A stretch of DNA of 64,000 bases from contig CM060831.1 of assembly GCA_030762175.1 (NCBI GenBank), positions 79,391,001 through 79,455,000 of the forward strand, given 5' to 3'. The translations under genes were made by a program, and so were the position numbers. Shown piece by piece: positions 46,559 to 61,700 of the stretch. The first letter of the stretch is position 1. Each line of letters begins with the position of its first letter. The DNA comes from Metallyticus violacea. Taxonomy: Eukaryota > Arthropoda > Insecta > Mantodea > Metallyticidae. The notes beneath the pieces are model-generated. The model was not told where the DNA came from. It saw only the letters and a program-made list of their open reading frames with translations, and ran no database searches.

Positions 46559-46756
46559 CTAATCTAGTACTGATCCAAAACTGTGTATTTTAAGAAGAGA
46601 CAGCATCACTGTCCATAGTTTGTCCTGAATGTCTTGAGAGCTTGCCAATGGACTAACATGAGTTTCTCGACAGTTGCTGATGTACGCTCCGCCATGTCCC
46701 TCCAGTGATGGTGACACAGACGCATGAACTACTGATATAGCACCTTGCTCTGGAGT
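46559..46756 (-). CDS. DHRSX: DHRSX last exon
   Basis: Acceptor TTTATTTCAG, phase 0. 65 codons from TPEQGAISVVHASVSPSLEG to FGSVLD, then TAG (46561-46559). The LEGHGGAYISNC segment matches the conserved LEGVGGHYLYN region of DHRSX. Confidence 0.9.
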   Translation of the reverse strand, partial: TPEQGAISVVHASVSPSLEGHGGAYISNCRETHVSPLASSQDIQDKLWTVMLSLLKIHSFGSVLD

Positions 46757-49700
46757 CTGAAATAAAAAAAAATAGGCATGTGCTGGAATACAGTTAAACT
46801 GGCATGTTCAGATAATTTAGCCTTCATTTTTCACTGCAGTATTTAAATACTAGAAGTATGGAAGAATTTTAAGTTGTTTCATTTATTATTTGAATTTTTT
46901 CTGTATCAAAATACATATAGTTAAAACCAGGTATAAGTTTTCTTTGTAGTCTTATGAACAGGCACTCTGGTGCATTGCCACACAAACATGCAATCAGATT
47001 ATTGATGTATTGGAATATAGAAGGTATTAGAGACAACCTACTGCCCTAGTTCATGTTAAAAGTTGCAATAGATGTGAACTAGTAAGTTGATAAAACCTAT
47101 AGGTGTTATGAAGTGGTGGTGGTTGCTTACTGGAGTTCTTCCATTCACCTTCAGATGTGAAAGCGTAGTCCATTGAATGTGTGCACTGAAATATCAGCAT
47201 ATACATTACTCTAGATCAGGGGTTCTCAACCTATGGTATGTGAGCTATTGAGGGTAGTAAGTAAAAATGTTAGCAAATAAGATAAATTAACATTTGTTTT
47301 ACAAACAAATATGTGAGTTCTACCATAACTAAACAGAAAAAATAGATTTTATATTATCATAAAAAAAGCTTTTGTGTATTACTGTATAAAAATAATATGA
47401 AAGTTCAATTTTAATCCTACGAAAATGACAAGAGTGTAACTCAAATATATTTAATATGACAAATTATTATTACGAAATCACTCAAATTTCACTAATTTTG
47501 TTCCACTTACTTGGACATGTTTCAAAGGTGTTTGCCTCCATCTTCAGTTTGGTCCCACTGGCCGCTTCCCAGTGTGGTATTAAGATGTTGCTCTGTGGCT
47601 TTAACAAACATATTGATGAGGTAGCTGTTGTTTGGGAGATCAAAGTTAACCAAACATTCTTTGTTTTTGTTTATAAATATATTTTCCCATACTGTTAATT
47701 CTATGGGTTTTTGAAGAGCTTTTAGTAGTTTTGGTTCCTTTTGGTTTTTTTTTTTTTTTTTGGCCAAAAATGGTTTGCCACTGCTGATTTTTCTGTGTGT
47801 TTATATTTTACATTTCTCATGTGTTTCTTAAAACATATGGTGATATTTCTTTTTGTTTTGCCTATGTATTTCATATCCCAGTCTTTGCAACCGATTTTGT
47901 AAATGCCTGATTGCTTTCCTGGTGGAATTTTGTCTTTTGTGTTGGTGTTTAAGTGGTTTTTTTAAACTAAATTTATTTACTGGGGCCAAAATGGTGTTTG
48001 CCTCTCTAAAAATCTTCTGGAATTTTTGGTGTGCCCATAGGTGGAATGTGAATTTTGTTATATATATGATCTCCTTTGTAGCCTTTTAATGTAGTGATGT
48101 CCTTTATTTGTTTTTTCTTTCTGAATTTCTCTATTTTCTTGTTGACAAGATATATTGTGTAGTCATTTTTCTGTGCTATATCTATGATTTTTTTGATACT
48201 CCAATTTGTATTCTGTCTTTTCTGTCTTTGTACTCAAAAAAACTACTCAAATATATTGCTCAAACAACAGTGGGATGCATTTTGTCATTTTTTTAGCTGT
48301 GAGACGCATTTACGAAAGAAGAGGAGTTACATTATTGCCATTGAATGCAAGATTTTATTTCAATTTTCAGATTTATATATAGTCTCATTGGGAGTCTCAT
48401 CTCAGATTTCAATGTATAATTCCCTGAAAATCTGGATTCAGAATTTTAGATTAGAGATCAGTTTTCTATTGCTGGCACCTCACCAGAAAACTTAACTCCT
48501 TCTGAGAAAGATGAATTGATTGGTCTATCATGTGATGGAAGTCTCAGGTAAATGATCAAGAAGATGGATTTAACAGATTTCTGGCTGGCAATCAAATACG
48601 AATATGCAATGATCTCCAAAAAAGCTGCAAAATTATTGTAGTGTTTGTGATACACTCACCTTTGTGAATGTGCACTTTCTTCTCTAATTTATATATATAT
48701 ATATATATTACATAAATAAATTGAATGTTGATCCCTATATAAGACTAAAATTAAGTTAGCTGAAATTGAACATTAAAGAACTGTGTTTAGCTAAACAAGC
48801 ATATCCTTCGCACTAAAACAAAGGCATGAGTCAGAAATTAAATTTAAAAATTTAATAGCTTATGAGACTGAAGACTGGAATGCCAGTATCAAGAAGTCAA
48901 AGTTTGTTTATGCATGCATTCACTATATGTTAACTTTAACAAAAATAATTTTTAAGACATTTCACAGAGCAATCCATTGAATAGGAATAATTGAACAGTT
49001 TTTTCTCTCATAAACATCTAATTCTATATACTACATATAAAAAATAACTAAATAAATCACTAATATTGTTATAAATTATATTGTTATAGGAAAATGCTTA
49101 TTTTGACCCTTGTACCAGAAAATCATGCTTTTCCATCATAAAATTCTCTTACTAGTACTCAAATTATCCCAGGTTAAATGTAATGTTATGTCACTGGAAA
49201 AGGTTCAGAATCCCTGCTCTAGATTATAGTGAAGATGGAGCAATGGCAGAATGAGTGGCAGGGGAAACCAAACACCCTGAAGAAAACCTGCCCAGTTGTT
49301 GCTTTGTTTTTCACATGAGGGCAGTTGGGATAAGCCCAGGTTGCTTAGGTGGGAGGTGAACAGTTTATTATGAATTTGTTGTATTAAAAATTAGTGATCT
49401 TCTGTTTTTTCAAATTTACACCTACTTATTATAACATTATGTGATGCTGAACATCCATATGCCCAATATTACAATTTATGTGACCAATGGAGGAATTTCA
49501 CTTTTCAATCACTCAAAATGTCAATGCAATACAGATATTGAACAGAGGATGTCAGCACAATTAAGTGTTTATTAGTTCTCTTTTTCTATATTAACAATCT
49601 ATATCATCGGAAATATTTAAATGTAAAATAAATTTGTACTATACATTTGCATGTTTCTTACATTAGCGAGTTATATTTATTTCATGCACAGGTTTTGTTA

Positions 49701-52700
49701 AACTTGAAAGAACTGGCTGTATACACATCATATAATGGAGTTCTTCTCTTTTGATACCCTAACTAAGGCAGCCTTTAGCTCATATGCAGGAAATATTATA
49801 GCTCTTGTGGCAATCTGCCATTTTATTTATGATTTTTTTATTGGTTTATTTAAAGATGCTCTTTAACATCTCAGGTCATCAGCATCTCATTCAATTCAGG
49901 GCATGAAACAACTGACAAATTTTGCTCAGAGACCACTTCTTTCAGGCTTAAGGTTCTTTATCATACTGTAAAGGTACGACATGGTACCCAAGGCTTTACT
50001 TCCCTTCTGAAGGAAGCCACACTTAGGATTTTTACACCCAAAAAATCCATCAATCTTGGCAGGGATCGAACCCATGATCTTGGGTTTAGGAGGAGGCAAG
50101 TATGGTTACCACTACACCACCAGGACCGATGCCATTTTATTTATGACTAAGTTGTATCTAGTGCATGCATAATTGTCATAAATAAAAATATTGAATTTTT
50201 AAGGGAAAAATTTTACAAGATATTTATTTGAATATTTGTAATTCACACATAGAATATAAAATCACTGAAAAAAATACCTTCCCTTGGTCTTCACAGAAGC
50301 CATTAAATATTAAATTATCTGTAGGAGCAGATATTTACAACTGCTTATTTTCTATATACTGAATTATCTTTAAGGGAAGGCTTTGCTCTCTAAAATACAC
50401 CATAGGTATAATCTAGCCCTGGAGAACTGATGTTTGAACTTGAGGATTACCAGATACCTTAAGCAGTAGGCTCTGAAATGTTATTCTAGGTAGTTTAGGC
50501 ATTGTGGTCTGACGTAAGGATATTTGAGGAAAATTTGTTTTATTGAAATGCTCTGAATGCGGGACCAAAAGCTTTGTTCAAGACATTTAATTGATATAGA
50601 CTTTGGTTTTATGCCCTAAAGCAAAAATAATGTCTTGTTTAAGCTGGGAAGCCATCTGTCAAGATTCTTCACTATTGTGGGCAAAGATTCTTCATTATAA
50701 TGCTCTTCAAATGTGAAATTTTTTTCATCTGTAAACAGAATATTGTGCTGCTGATAAATGGCATGCTGATGCATATTTTTGGATCTTTCTTTGAAGATGC
50801 TTCTAAGTAGGATTGTCAAATATACAACAAAAATCTCAATCCCAGGTCTTTACTGATAACCTCTTTGAAAAAGAAGTTGGGCAATATAATTTGTTCGCAG
50901 ACATCATTTCAAATAATTCTCTCTCTCATATGGTTTTTAAAACCAGGCATAGAAAGTTATGCAACTGAATCAATCTAGATAAGCATGCAGTATGCACCAC
51001 TCTGCCCCCCCCCCAAAAAAAAGAACACACAGATAATATGTTTATTATACCATTTAACTTTTTAGGACATATATTTATGGATGATCTAACAGTACAAAAC
51101 AGCAATGTAAGTATATGCAATATTTATTAAACTCAATAACCATTAAATATAAAATTAAAAGCAACCAAAAGTTATGCAAGTGTATTACAAAAAGTAATTT
51201 AGCTTAAATTACATTATGCAACATCATAGGGTTTAGCAGTCCACAGATACAATACATATTTTCTGCATACTACTTACTTTTAATAACAAAGGATTGTCTC
51301 AAAGCACCTTGGCGTGCACATAATGCATCTGCATTCATCCACCAAGGAACCAGAAAGCATCTGGGATGACAGACAACCGGGGAATAGCCTGATCTGTGGC
51401 TAATTGACCAATTAAAAGGAGCTGACTTATTCCCAAAGCTTATTATCATAGAGAAAATTGCATTTTTTGTGCCAGTGTGAGAGAAGCCTCTAAGTAAAAA
51501 TTACATAAAATCCCCTAAATAAAAACATTGCTCAAATGCAGCAGGGCCTAAACATCTGCAGCCTCATTGCCTGGAGTTCCCACATGACTAGGAACCCATA
51601 GCAGTGTTACATTGACGTCAACCAGCACAAACACTGCATCCTGGATCTTCTGTACAAGAGGATAAGAGCTGTACAGATTGCAAAAAGACAAAAGGGCACT
51701 CAGTCACTGTTTGGATACAAACAAAACCACTGGAAAAATAGCATAAAATTCTGCCATAAAAATAGATGTCGCAGAGTCAAGTCCAAAAGTAAACATACCT
51801 TCATTAAAAACAAAGGCACATCCAACACCTGTGTCCATTTTCCAGCCGTCGGTATAAATAAAATTGCATCTCCTCGAGCTAAAATGGCGATGACCAATAG
51901 GAGCCGCAGTAGAAGACTTAGGGGGGGAACAAGCTTCCCTGACTAAGAAAAATGTAGGTAACTCAATGTCCAAAGTCCTTAACAACTCCTGAAAACAAAA
52001 GTCAGAAGGCTTAGGAGTAAGAGACCTAGCAGCATAAAATATATTCAGCAACATACTAAAAATGGCTCATATGTAGGATGACGAGGTTGAGCAGCCAATC
52101 AACAACCATAAGCACCAAGTAAAATATCCCTATGATAAGACAACTGAGGTTCTCTGCACTCCACAAATAGGCTGCACATAGGACTCATAGGAAATACTCC
52201 AATGGCGGCACTGGTTCCCTGGTGATGCATGGGAATGAATGAATAGTGTTTAACGCCCATTTCTACTACAGAGGCACCACAGGTGATGGACACAGATGGT
52301 ACATGAGATGAAATGATATATTGGGAAAGGATTTATTTTTAAAGGAAGGAAACGTTCCAGGCCTAAATTTAGGATACCTCCCAGCATTTGCCATTTATAA
52401 GGACTCAGGAAAACCTAGAAAAAACCTAGTTAGGGCTTTTTTGCAATGATCAGCATAATTTCCTATAAAACACCATCCAAGGAACTTTACTTCATCTGCG
52501 AAAGATAGAACATCTAAACCAAGATGGAGAGACAATGAAGGATACGTAAAGTTACTATACTTGAAGAGTAATAGTGCCAGGTAAATTCATGATGAGATGA
52601 TGGCAATATATGAAAATGGCTGTCCATCTTATGGCACTATTGTGAAGTGGAATAGGAATTTCCAAAGTAATCACATGCCCCTCACAGGCGAGCCAAGACC

Positions 52701-55700
52701 TGGAAGATCACCATTGATAGAAAATGCAGCCACAGAAAGTGGAGTGTTTAATCCTGGAAGATGAGTAACCATCCGAATGATCATGAATAAAGATGGCCTC
52801 AGTTATAGAAGTGTGTGGAAAATTATTCATGATGAACTACACATGTCTTAGGTGTCTGCACACTGGGTTCCTTGCTAACTTCTTTCCAGAAACAAACATG
52901 GCATGACCTTTCAAGACAGATATTGATGCTGTTAAGTCGTCTAGTAACCATGGATGAATCTGAAATCTATCAGTTGATTCAGAGACCAAATCATGAGCAA
53001 GAAGAGGAAGCATGTCGATTCCCCTTCTGAAAAAGGCAAAGTGCCAAAGTCAGCAAGGAACATCATGCTCTCAGTTTTTTGGGACTGTCATGGAGTCATC
53101 CTCACAGATTACCTTGCAAAGAGACAAACCATCACTGGCACATACTGCAGCAATCTTCTGGACAAGTTGCCAGATGCTCCCCACAGGCTTTCGTCTCCCA
53201 GCTGACAATGCACCAGCTCACTCATCTCAGGCTGTAGTTGACAAAGCAAGGACATGTGGCTTTCAGATCTTGCAGCATCTGCCTTATTCTCCCGATCTCC
53301 ACCAAATGACTTTTTCTTGTTCCCAGAAATAAAAAATCCATTGTGGGGTTGCTGATATGACAACAAATGATGTCACTAATTAAATGGAAGAATGGGTTAA
53401 GGCGCAATCTGTAGACTTCTACAATAATGATATTGCGAGGGTCAAGAAATGCTGGGTAAAATGTGTGAATGTAGATGGTATGTAGAGAAGAGTTAACAAC
53501 TACAAATCATAACAAACTTTCTGTCAACATTTTTTAAGGGCCATACCCCCTCATGCAACTGTTTAAAGCATCCTGGCCGAACATATCTGATGAAAATGCC
53601 CCATCCATCTTTCCAGCACAACTTCCAGGAGTACAAACACATTGGGCCAGTGCACGCAACTTAATGGAGACCTCTTTGAGAAAGACCATACCAATCTGGA
53701 CCCTGTCCAATGTACTTTGTAAGTAAAAACTCACTTATATTCAGGTATTATTTAGACATTAATAACACTTAAAAAGCAACGTTTCAATGACAGTGGATAA
53801 GTAAGTACCTGCATTACAAACACACAACAAATATCTTATCATTCGATGTTTATCTGTTTTGATCTTTGCTAGGCTATAAATCAATTCATTTAAAAAAAGT
53901 TGTGCTGAAAATACTGTTTCCAAAAATGCCCATAAATTCTGTATACATTACATTTGTGACTACCTATTCATATCAAACTAATTTATTAATATCAGCTCTA
54001 ATTTAGGAGATACATTAAATATTAGAATAAAAGTAAAAGTTCAGAATCTAGTTATGAAATGAATACAAAAGTGATTTAAAAAAACATGTTTGTATACATA
54101 AGCTCTAGAAATAATTGTATAAATTTATCATAAGCTCTAATGTTACTTAAATAATTCAAGAGAGTTATAATGCTATTTTCATATCAGTTTTCCAATCTTA
54201 TGTAGATTAAAAGTAAAACTACTTAAAATCATGATAACACATAAAAAACTTTTGACATTCCACTTTTACAACTTTTAAAATTAAAACTTGGATATGTTTC
54301 TTGAGACCTTGCTCACATTGTCAACCATAAAATGAGTTGATGCAAAACTGTTTTGATCCGAATCATGTTGTTTCTGAAGGCTAGAAGGCCGATATAACTT
54401 CTTTAATTTATTTTAAAAGTTTCAAGAGTGTTTTAATGTGTTCACATGATTTTAAGTAGTTTTACTTTTAATCTACCTAAGTTTTCCAAAGTTTGTATAG
54501 ATGTGTTCTGTCAGTTCATAATGATTACTTGGAAAATTGGACTGCTGCAAAAATGCACTATCAATGCCCATAGTACTGTACAACCCTAAAGATAATTCAT
54601 TAAACCTTCATAAGAAATATTCTCAAGTGAGAGTTGGTAAAAATCGTCTTCATAATAATACAACCACAAACAGCATGAAACATACAGAATCTGCAGCATC
54701 ATTTCCACTAGGAATTCTTGAAACATCCACACTACAGTACAGATTGGGATTTATGTGATTTTCATCTCTTTCCAGTTTTGACACATGAGATGCAACAAGT
54801 CATGAGATAATATGCATGAGGATGTTCAATAAGCCTGCAACAAGCTGGCTACAACAGCAGAAAAGTGACTTTCATGTGCCTGGCAGAGGAAAAACTAATC
54901 ACATGCTGTAACAAATGTGAAGAGTAATATTTTTACAGCTGATATATGACAGTGCACTTGCTTGTCATGTAGGAGTATTGTAAAACATTTACTTGATTGG
55001 TCCCTATAAATAACAAAGACATACTTACCTTAAATATAAGATGAGGTACCCATGGTGCATATGTTTTAAGAAAGGTACCATTAAACAGATCTGTATTCAC
55101 AATGCCTGGATGGACTGCATGAGCTTGAATTGGAAGATCATGTTCCCTAAACTTCTCTTCAAGTGATTTTGTGAATATTATTTGTGCCAATTTTGACTGG
55201 GCATATGCTGCACTTGGTATATAATGAGAACTGAAAATAAAAAGAAATACATTTTCAAAAAATCTCCCCATAACACTAATCTACTAATTAAATTCACTTT
55301 AACCAACTGATATAAAACTATATTCTCCTATAACAATTTTTCATGCTGAATACCTTCAGTTTTCTTTTAACATATCAAAATTAATTACAGATTACATTAA
55401 AGGCTGATTAAAATAAATGCAATGTTTAGAAATTGATATATCACTATAATTCTTTCATAATTACTAAATAATTATAGTCTAACAATTATGATTACATAGC
55501 TGAACTAACTAAAGGGCAAAACTGGATGCTAAAAATGTAGAGCAGATGATTTTCTGTTTTACATGTTTTTTATTTGCCATTACATATCATCTACAACGGT
55601 CTGTTATAATGGCTGATTCCAGAAGCTACAGTAAAATTTTCCATAATGTGTTGATTTTCAGGTATCTTGTAACTGTTATCATCAAGTTTGTCTTGGAAAA

Positions 55701-58700
55701 AATCTAAATGCATGTTTGATTAGCATGTGACAGTCATTTCTTTATATATATCCAACAATTCCTGCACTACTTTTTAGTATTACAAATATTTTGCTTTGAA
55801 ATTCAATATAAAGTCACTTAAAGCTTCCCCAAGCTCTCATTTTGATCTCATTTAATTCCTTCAGATAAATGATTCTGCACTAAGATGTCATTCTTTAGTT
55901 TTACTGCTGGAATAGTATATAATTTTTCTTTTAGATACAGGAATTCCATTGAATTTGTTTTTCCATATAAATCTAGCCAAGATTTATATTTATATGGAGG
56001 GTGAGAGTCCAGCAATGAGATTATGGTGGACATTCTCTTCTCCAGAACTATGATTACTCCTGAAGTAATGTTCAGTCACGAGGGTCATTTCATAAGTCTG
56101 GTAACTTTTTATAACATATAGCAACACAGCACATTTAGTATAGGAATTAGAAAATACACCCCCTCAACATCGGTTACACCATACTTTAGAGTTGGGCTTA
56201 TTCAAGGTTAAGTCACTTCTTTGTCTGATATCTCCCTTGTGGCATGAGTGATTCTTTCAGTGATTACCACTTCCAGCACAGCTCTCAAGATCCCAGATAC
56301 ACGGATCCCCCCAGCTTCAAAGTCATGTGAGATCCAAATTATAAATATTGCAGCTTCATCTGCAAGTAAAGTTGTTGAGACAGAGATTTCTGAACAAATT
56401 TAAGTCTAATTCCAGTATGGCTGCTTTTATCAACAAGAGGGACATTAGTGTGAAGGACAGTATTGATCATGCTGTTATTAATGTCTTTTCTGACTGTAAT
56501 AGTCCATTTATTGCAGTGGTTCTGTCTATTTTAAGGACTTTTGTAAACTTATATGTACTGCATTTAAAGTTTGTTGAAGGGCCATTGCAAACAAACATGA
56601 AATCTACAGCAAAGATACAAGAGGACCAACCCAGAATGCATTACAGTCGGTAGTCATTGGTGAGTGGAAAAATGAAGCCAGCAACATGAGAAATATCTAG
56701 GACTCAAAAGCATCTTTCTAGGAGCCTATGATATTTCTGAGACTAATGAAATAGGAGAAAAGTTGCATGACTTCTACAGGGTGGAGATGTCCAGATTATA
56801 AATATTGCAGCCTCAGCTTTATCTGCAAGCAAAATTTCTGAAAAATATGATTGTCTGGAAGTTCCTTAGAGTCCAAGGCTTATTCATTCTCATCGCTATT
56901 ACATATTCTTCTTTCTTGTAAATGTTGAGTTATCTATTTTCTCTTAAAAATTGCCTTCTTTTGTTTTCTGATATTGACTTACTATGTTTTATTTTTTTAT
57001 GTTCAATAGTGAGCTTCATAATCACCAAGTTTTAGTTATTGGGGGGAGTGGTTGGAAAATCTAAAGAATTACTAAACTCAAGAGTTCTTTTACACTGTTT
57101 TTGGGTCTCTTCCTTAGTTAACATATCTGCATAGATTAGGTCCAGATCTTCTATACCATTGTAGCATGTTCCATTCAGCAGATTTTTAGAAAACTCTTTC
57201 TTGTTTTCAATGCCTGATTAATTATGTATTTTTGTATTTCTTTATATTAAATTTGATGATTAGAGCAGCTCTCCTATTTGGATACTAGTGCATTATTTGT
57301 TATCATTCAATTATTGGATGCTTTCAAACCAAATTACTCTTCTCATTAATTATACAGAGATGACTGGCAGTCAAGTATTTGTTGTTTATTGTGCCACATT
57401 CTTATTTGGCAGTACTGTTCATGTCTATCATTAAAGACAATATTTATTAAATTTTGCATAATCAAAATTTATGTTGGCATTGATGTCTTAAGAGAGCTGG
57501 GATATGGCCACAGACAGCTGGCCGCATATTCTGCAAAAGATGCAGAAAAGGGGGTTCAGAGTCATCTATTCTGTGAATCATTGCTTCCCATCTGGTTACT
57601 GCACAAAGTTTCACTTTTCCCTTATATGGAATATTATATTAATTGCAGGGCAATAAAATTATACTATAATTTGCAACACCATGAAAGCACCCTCATCCAT
57701 TCCCTTGGGAATCATGAAGCCCAAGAAAGATCTAAACCAAGTTACAAGGTGCCCTGTTTGGCCTGAAGGCACCTTGGATAACAAGAGTACATATCTAACA
57801 ACAGCAAAATAGTGTCTTTATACAGTGTCTTGGACTGGCACTCGAAGTTAAAATAAAATAATCAGCTCCTGGACTATTAAGTAACCATAAATTCAAAGGC
57901 TTGCATATGACCACTGTGATTGTCCTTTATGCAAATCCTGGGGAACAGGGGCATCTACAGGGTAACCGAGGACCATCTACAAGCCTAATACACAAAAACA
58001 TACTATAACCCCCCTCTTGCAGATTACGAACACTAGCAACACTCTACAGACTGACCAACTGACTTGGACTTATATCCACCTTTGTGAATGCACGCTATTT
58101 CTCTTTCCTCTTGAAATTGTTCTAACCACCATACCCAGCAGAAGAGAGAAGTATTATAAAGACTTTAATTCAGCAAACAAGGGGATCTATGAACTATCTA
58201 CTCTTGAACAAGAATTAAAACACATCATACATTACAGGCAAGGTCCAAAAGAAATAAAATGGTAATTGCAAGCAAAAAAGAGCACAAGACCATACAAAGG
58301 TTACAACAGAACAAAGCATTTTTGCCCTATATAAACAGAGTTACAGATTGCATTAGCCAACTTTTGAAGAGAGTCAATATAAAAATGAAATCTTCGAACC
58401 CACTAGCAAACTAAAATACCCACTTGAATTGGTGAAAGACAGAAGTGACCCCCTTCCTACACAAGGGGTTTCAGGCATTCCGTGTAGCTATGGTCAAGTT
58501 TATATTGGTACTACCAAGTGCTGCATACAAACCTGAATAAAAGAATACAAAAATAAAAGTTTTAATAGTTTAAATAAAACAATGAATACCAAATAATAAA
58601 AATTATAACATTTCAAAGGAAAATAAGTTTCATCTTTTTCCCCAATACTTCCATGGATTATCAGAAATATCTGATAGGTTTTCTGCCTACTTTGACAGAA

Positions 58701-61700
58701 TGGTAAATCAACAGCAGCTAAGCTAATGGGTCATGATATTGAGTTTCATGATACCGAAGTCCTAAACAGTATGTCCTACTATCATGCTAGATTTTATCAT
58801 GAGGCCACTGAGATATATAAATATAAAAACAATTTCAACAGAAAAGAGGAAATTGCACACATTTAATTTACAAAGTGTGGATACCTTTGTTGAAAAATGT
58901 TAATATAAAATCTTATAAACAAGCTGGACAAATCAAAAGACAATAATTTCCGTCGCATAGAGATTGGCAGATTGCACAGCCAATGGGAAACAAGGGGGGC
59001 AGTTCTTTATACCTATAAATATGGAGGCAATGCAATTAATACCACTCTAGCGTCAATTAGTCAGGAGTCAACAATTCCTTTAAAGATGCAAAACATCAGG
59101 TGTTTATTCATCAAGTGGGTCATGGCCTATAAGCCCAGGAACTACATATTCCAGTTAATGTGATGATTGTTCAAGAGCTAAGAAAAAATGAAGTAATGAT
59201 TAAAAATATCAGTTTGTTAATGTGAAGCAAAATGTTAATGCATTTTAATTAATTATAAAGATTTATCAATGCAACATTAAATTAGAACAGTCATGCACAG
59301 AATGCAGTGAAAAATTTATATTAGAAAATGGTAAGGATTATAACAAAAATGCTTAGACAAAACAGACTTCTTTTAATTTAAAAGTGTGCTTTTATTGCAA
59401 TTTATATTTTTTCTTCCTTATAATAAACAATTTCTTTGTTATAGTATTTAGTGTTTCTAGAGTGAAATTACAATGAAACTTTAGAGAATTAAATCCTTGA
59501 ATTTACTACACTGAAGTTGTGATTTTTGGCTGAGGAGAATAGTCATAACTAATATGTGTTTTTTGATTATTCATTACGTAAATATTTCTGTGGCTACAAT
59601 GCAACTTTAGAGAATTAAATCCTCAACATTTACTACACTGAAGTTGTGATTTTTGGCAGAAGGGGATAGTCATAACTAATGTAGTTTTTTGATTATTCAT
59701 TACATAAATAATATTTCTGTGGCTATAACTACGCTTATAAATAATATCACACTAACAGGCTGCATATGCATGTCTAAATTGTTAATTTACTTACATAAAA
59801 TAATTTATTACCCATACAGCAAACTACATAAACCAATTTTATGCGTGACATAACATGTAAAAACTTTGCACGATTTATGTAAAATGTGTATTGTGTAATT
59901 TAACCTGCCAACCCTGGTCACAAGACTGTCTGAAGGTAATCTATAATTGAAATATTTAGGCATCTTGTCTGTTAATCAGTTAGAATCTGTGTTGTTTGCT
60001 TAACAAAATGTTTCTGAAATTTATATTTTTAACAATCCTATACATGGCATGTTTGGAATGAATATGAGGATGTGATTTCTTCACTTCTCTCATGACCCAA
60101 CTTTATTTTGGTAGAATCTTCCAGTTTCAAGAGGTCGTCATGGAGGATATACAAAACCAAGTACCAATATTTTATTTGGACCTTCTCAGATAAGCAGTTG
60201 CTAACCATATGAAAAAGACTGAAAAACATGGGAAAGAAAATGATGGCTACTTTTCCAACAAGTAATCAGAGAAGATGAAACAGTTCCACAAAATGGTATA
60301 TTCAATTTGCTTATAATAGTTTTAGAAATTTGTGATGAGAGAACCAAAAACTCGGCTACTAGGCATTTTTTTGCATTATGACAATGCTTCCGCTCACATG
60401 GTGAAATATTAACAATCTTAAATTTGAATAGTTTGGGATTTTCACAGTGAAATATAGTATCATATAACAAATTATTTATGATGAAGTCACTCTAATTTCA
60501 CTAGTTTTATTCCACTTACTTGGACATGTTTCAAAGGCATTTCCTTCTTCGTCAGCACGGTTCCACTGTCAGCTTTCCAGCATGGTATTAAGATGTCACT
60601 CTTTGGATTTTATAAACTTTTTGATGAGGTTGCTGTTGTTTGGAAGAGCAAAATTAACTAAATTTTCTTTCTTTTTGTTCAAGAATATATTTTCCCATAC
60701 CGATAATTCTATGGGTTTTTGAAGAGCTTTTAAGAGTTTTGGTTCATTTTGGAACTCATGGTCTTTTTTGCCAGAAATGGTATGCTATTGCTGATTTTTT
60801 GAAACATGTCCAAGTAAGTGAAATTTGAGTGACTTCCTCATAAAAAATTGTTATACCAACAATCTTGTTCAGTTTAGTCCTGGTCTTTCCACTTGTTCTC
60901 AAAAGTGAAGAATCACCTACATAGACTTCTATTCTGCAGCCTGGAAGAAGTTTTGCTACAGAGAGCTATACTGGAGAATAAGTGGTTTGGATGCTTCCAG
61001 AATTGGTTCAACAGATGCTAGAGAAAGTGGTAAGTGTAACAATTTTCTTAATGTTCAATAGGGCTGCCAACTTCTTTTTGTGAAAATATGGGAGATTGCT
61101 GTAAATGAATAATACTGTATTCCTTGAAACAATTTATTATATCAAACTAGCTGAATACAGTGCATAATGGTCACAAATAATGGTCAATAACATTTAGAAT
61201 TACATTTTTAGCCTGAACATTTTAAATACTATGTAAAAGTTCTTTGCATGTATAGCAAAAATAATATTAATTTGTTACTCTCCTTTCATTGAATCTACAC
61301 TAAAGCAGTTCTTGTCATCAAACCATTTATTATTCATTAATGAAAATACTTTGTTTGTATGCACATTTGATGTTGGAATGCTTAGAATAAAATCAAGAAT
61401 TTCATTAATATTCTTAACAGTAATGCTTTCCTTCATTAAATATTGCTACCTACTTTTCCACAGTATTACTAACCATGCATCATTTCTGCTTCTACATTTA
61501 AAGTATCACAAGCAATATAAAACTCAATAGGAATCAAAACAGTAAAACATATGTGATTTCTTTGTATAAACCTATTTCAAATCAGTTAAAACTTCTTTCC
61601 ATATGGAAAGATTAAAATTTTAAAATTGTTAAAATATTTAACACTCTTGAGCGTTTCACTCTTGAAATCACTAAAATTTAGGTTAAAATGGTTCATGAAA

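Larger units (their letters stand above)
47209..49224 (+). mobile_element. Charlie-like hAT, 2000 bp, 8-bp target duplication, interrupted by a PLE
   Basis: Element 47217-49216; target duplication CTCTAGAT at 47209-47216 and 49217-49224. Ends CAGGGGTTCTCAACC and (complement) CAGGGATTCTGAACC, the Charlie-type terminal repeat. The plus strand at about 48360-48660 encodes the C-terminus of a ZBED/SCAND3-like hAT transposase: PSEKDELIGLSCDGSL, then FWLAIKYEYAMISKKAAKLL, with stops. A PLE fragment occupies about 47440-48270. Lies in the last DHRSX intron. Confidence 0.92.

Noticed and set aside
47522..47767. Lysine-rich N-terminus MAKKKKKNQKE as a nuclear protein
   Set aside because: The lysines come from an A-run in a frame-shifted PLE endonuclease fragment.
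56348..56653. 101-residue open frame as a host exon
   Set aside because: No recognisable similarity and no convincing splice sites; it lies on the opposite strand in a DHRSX intron.
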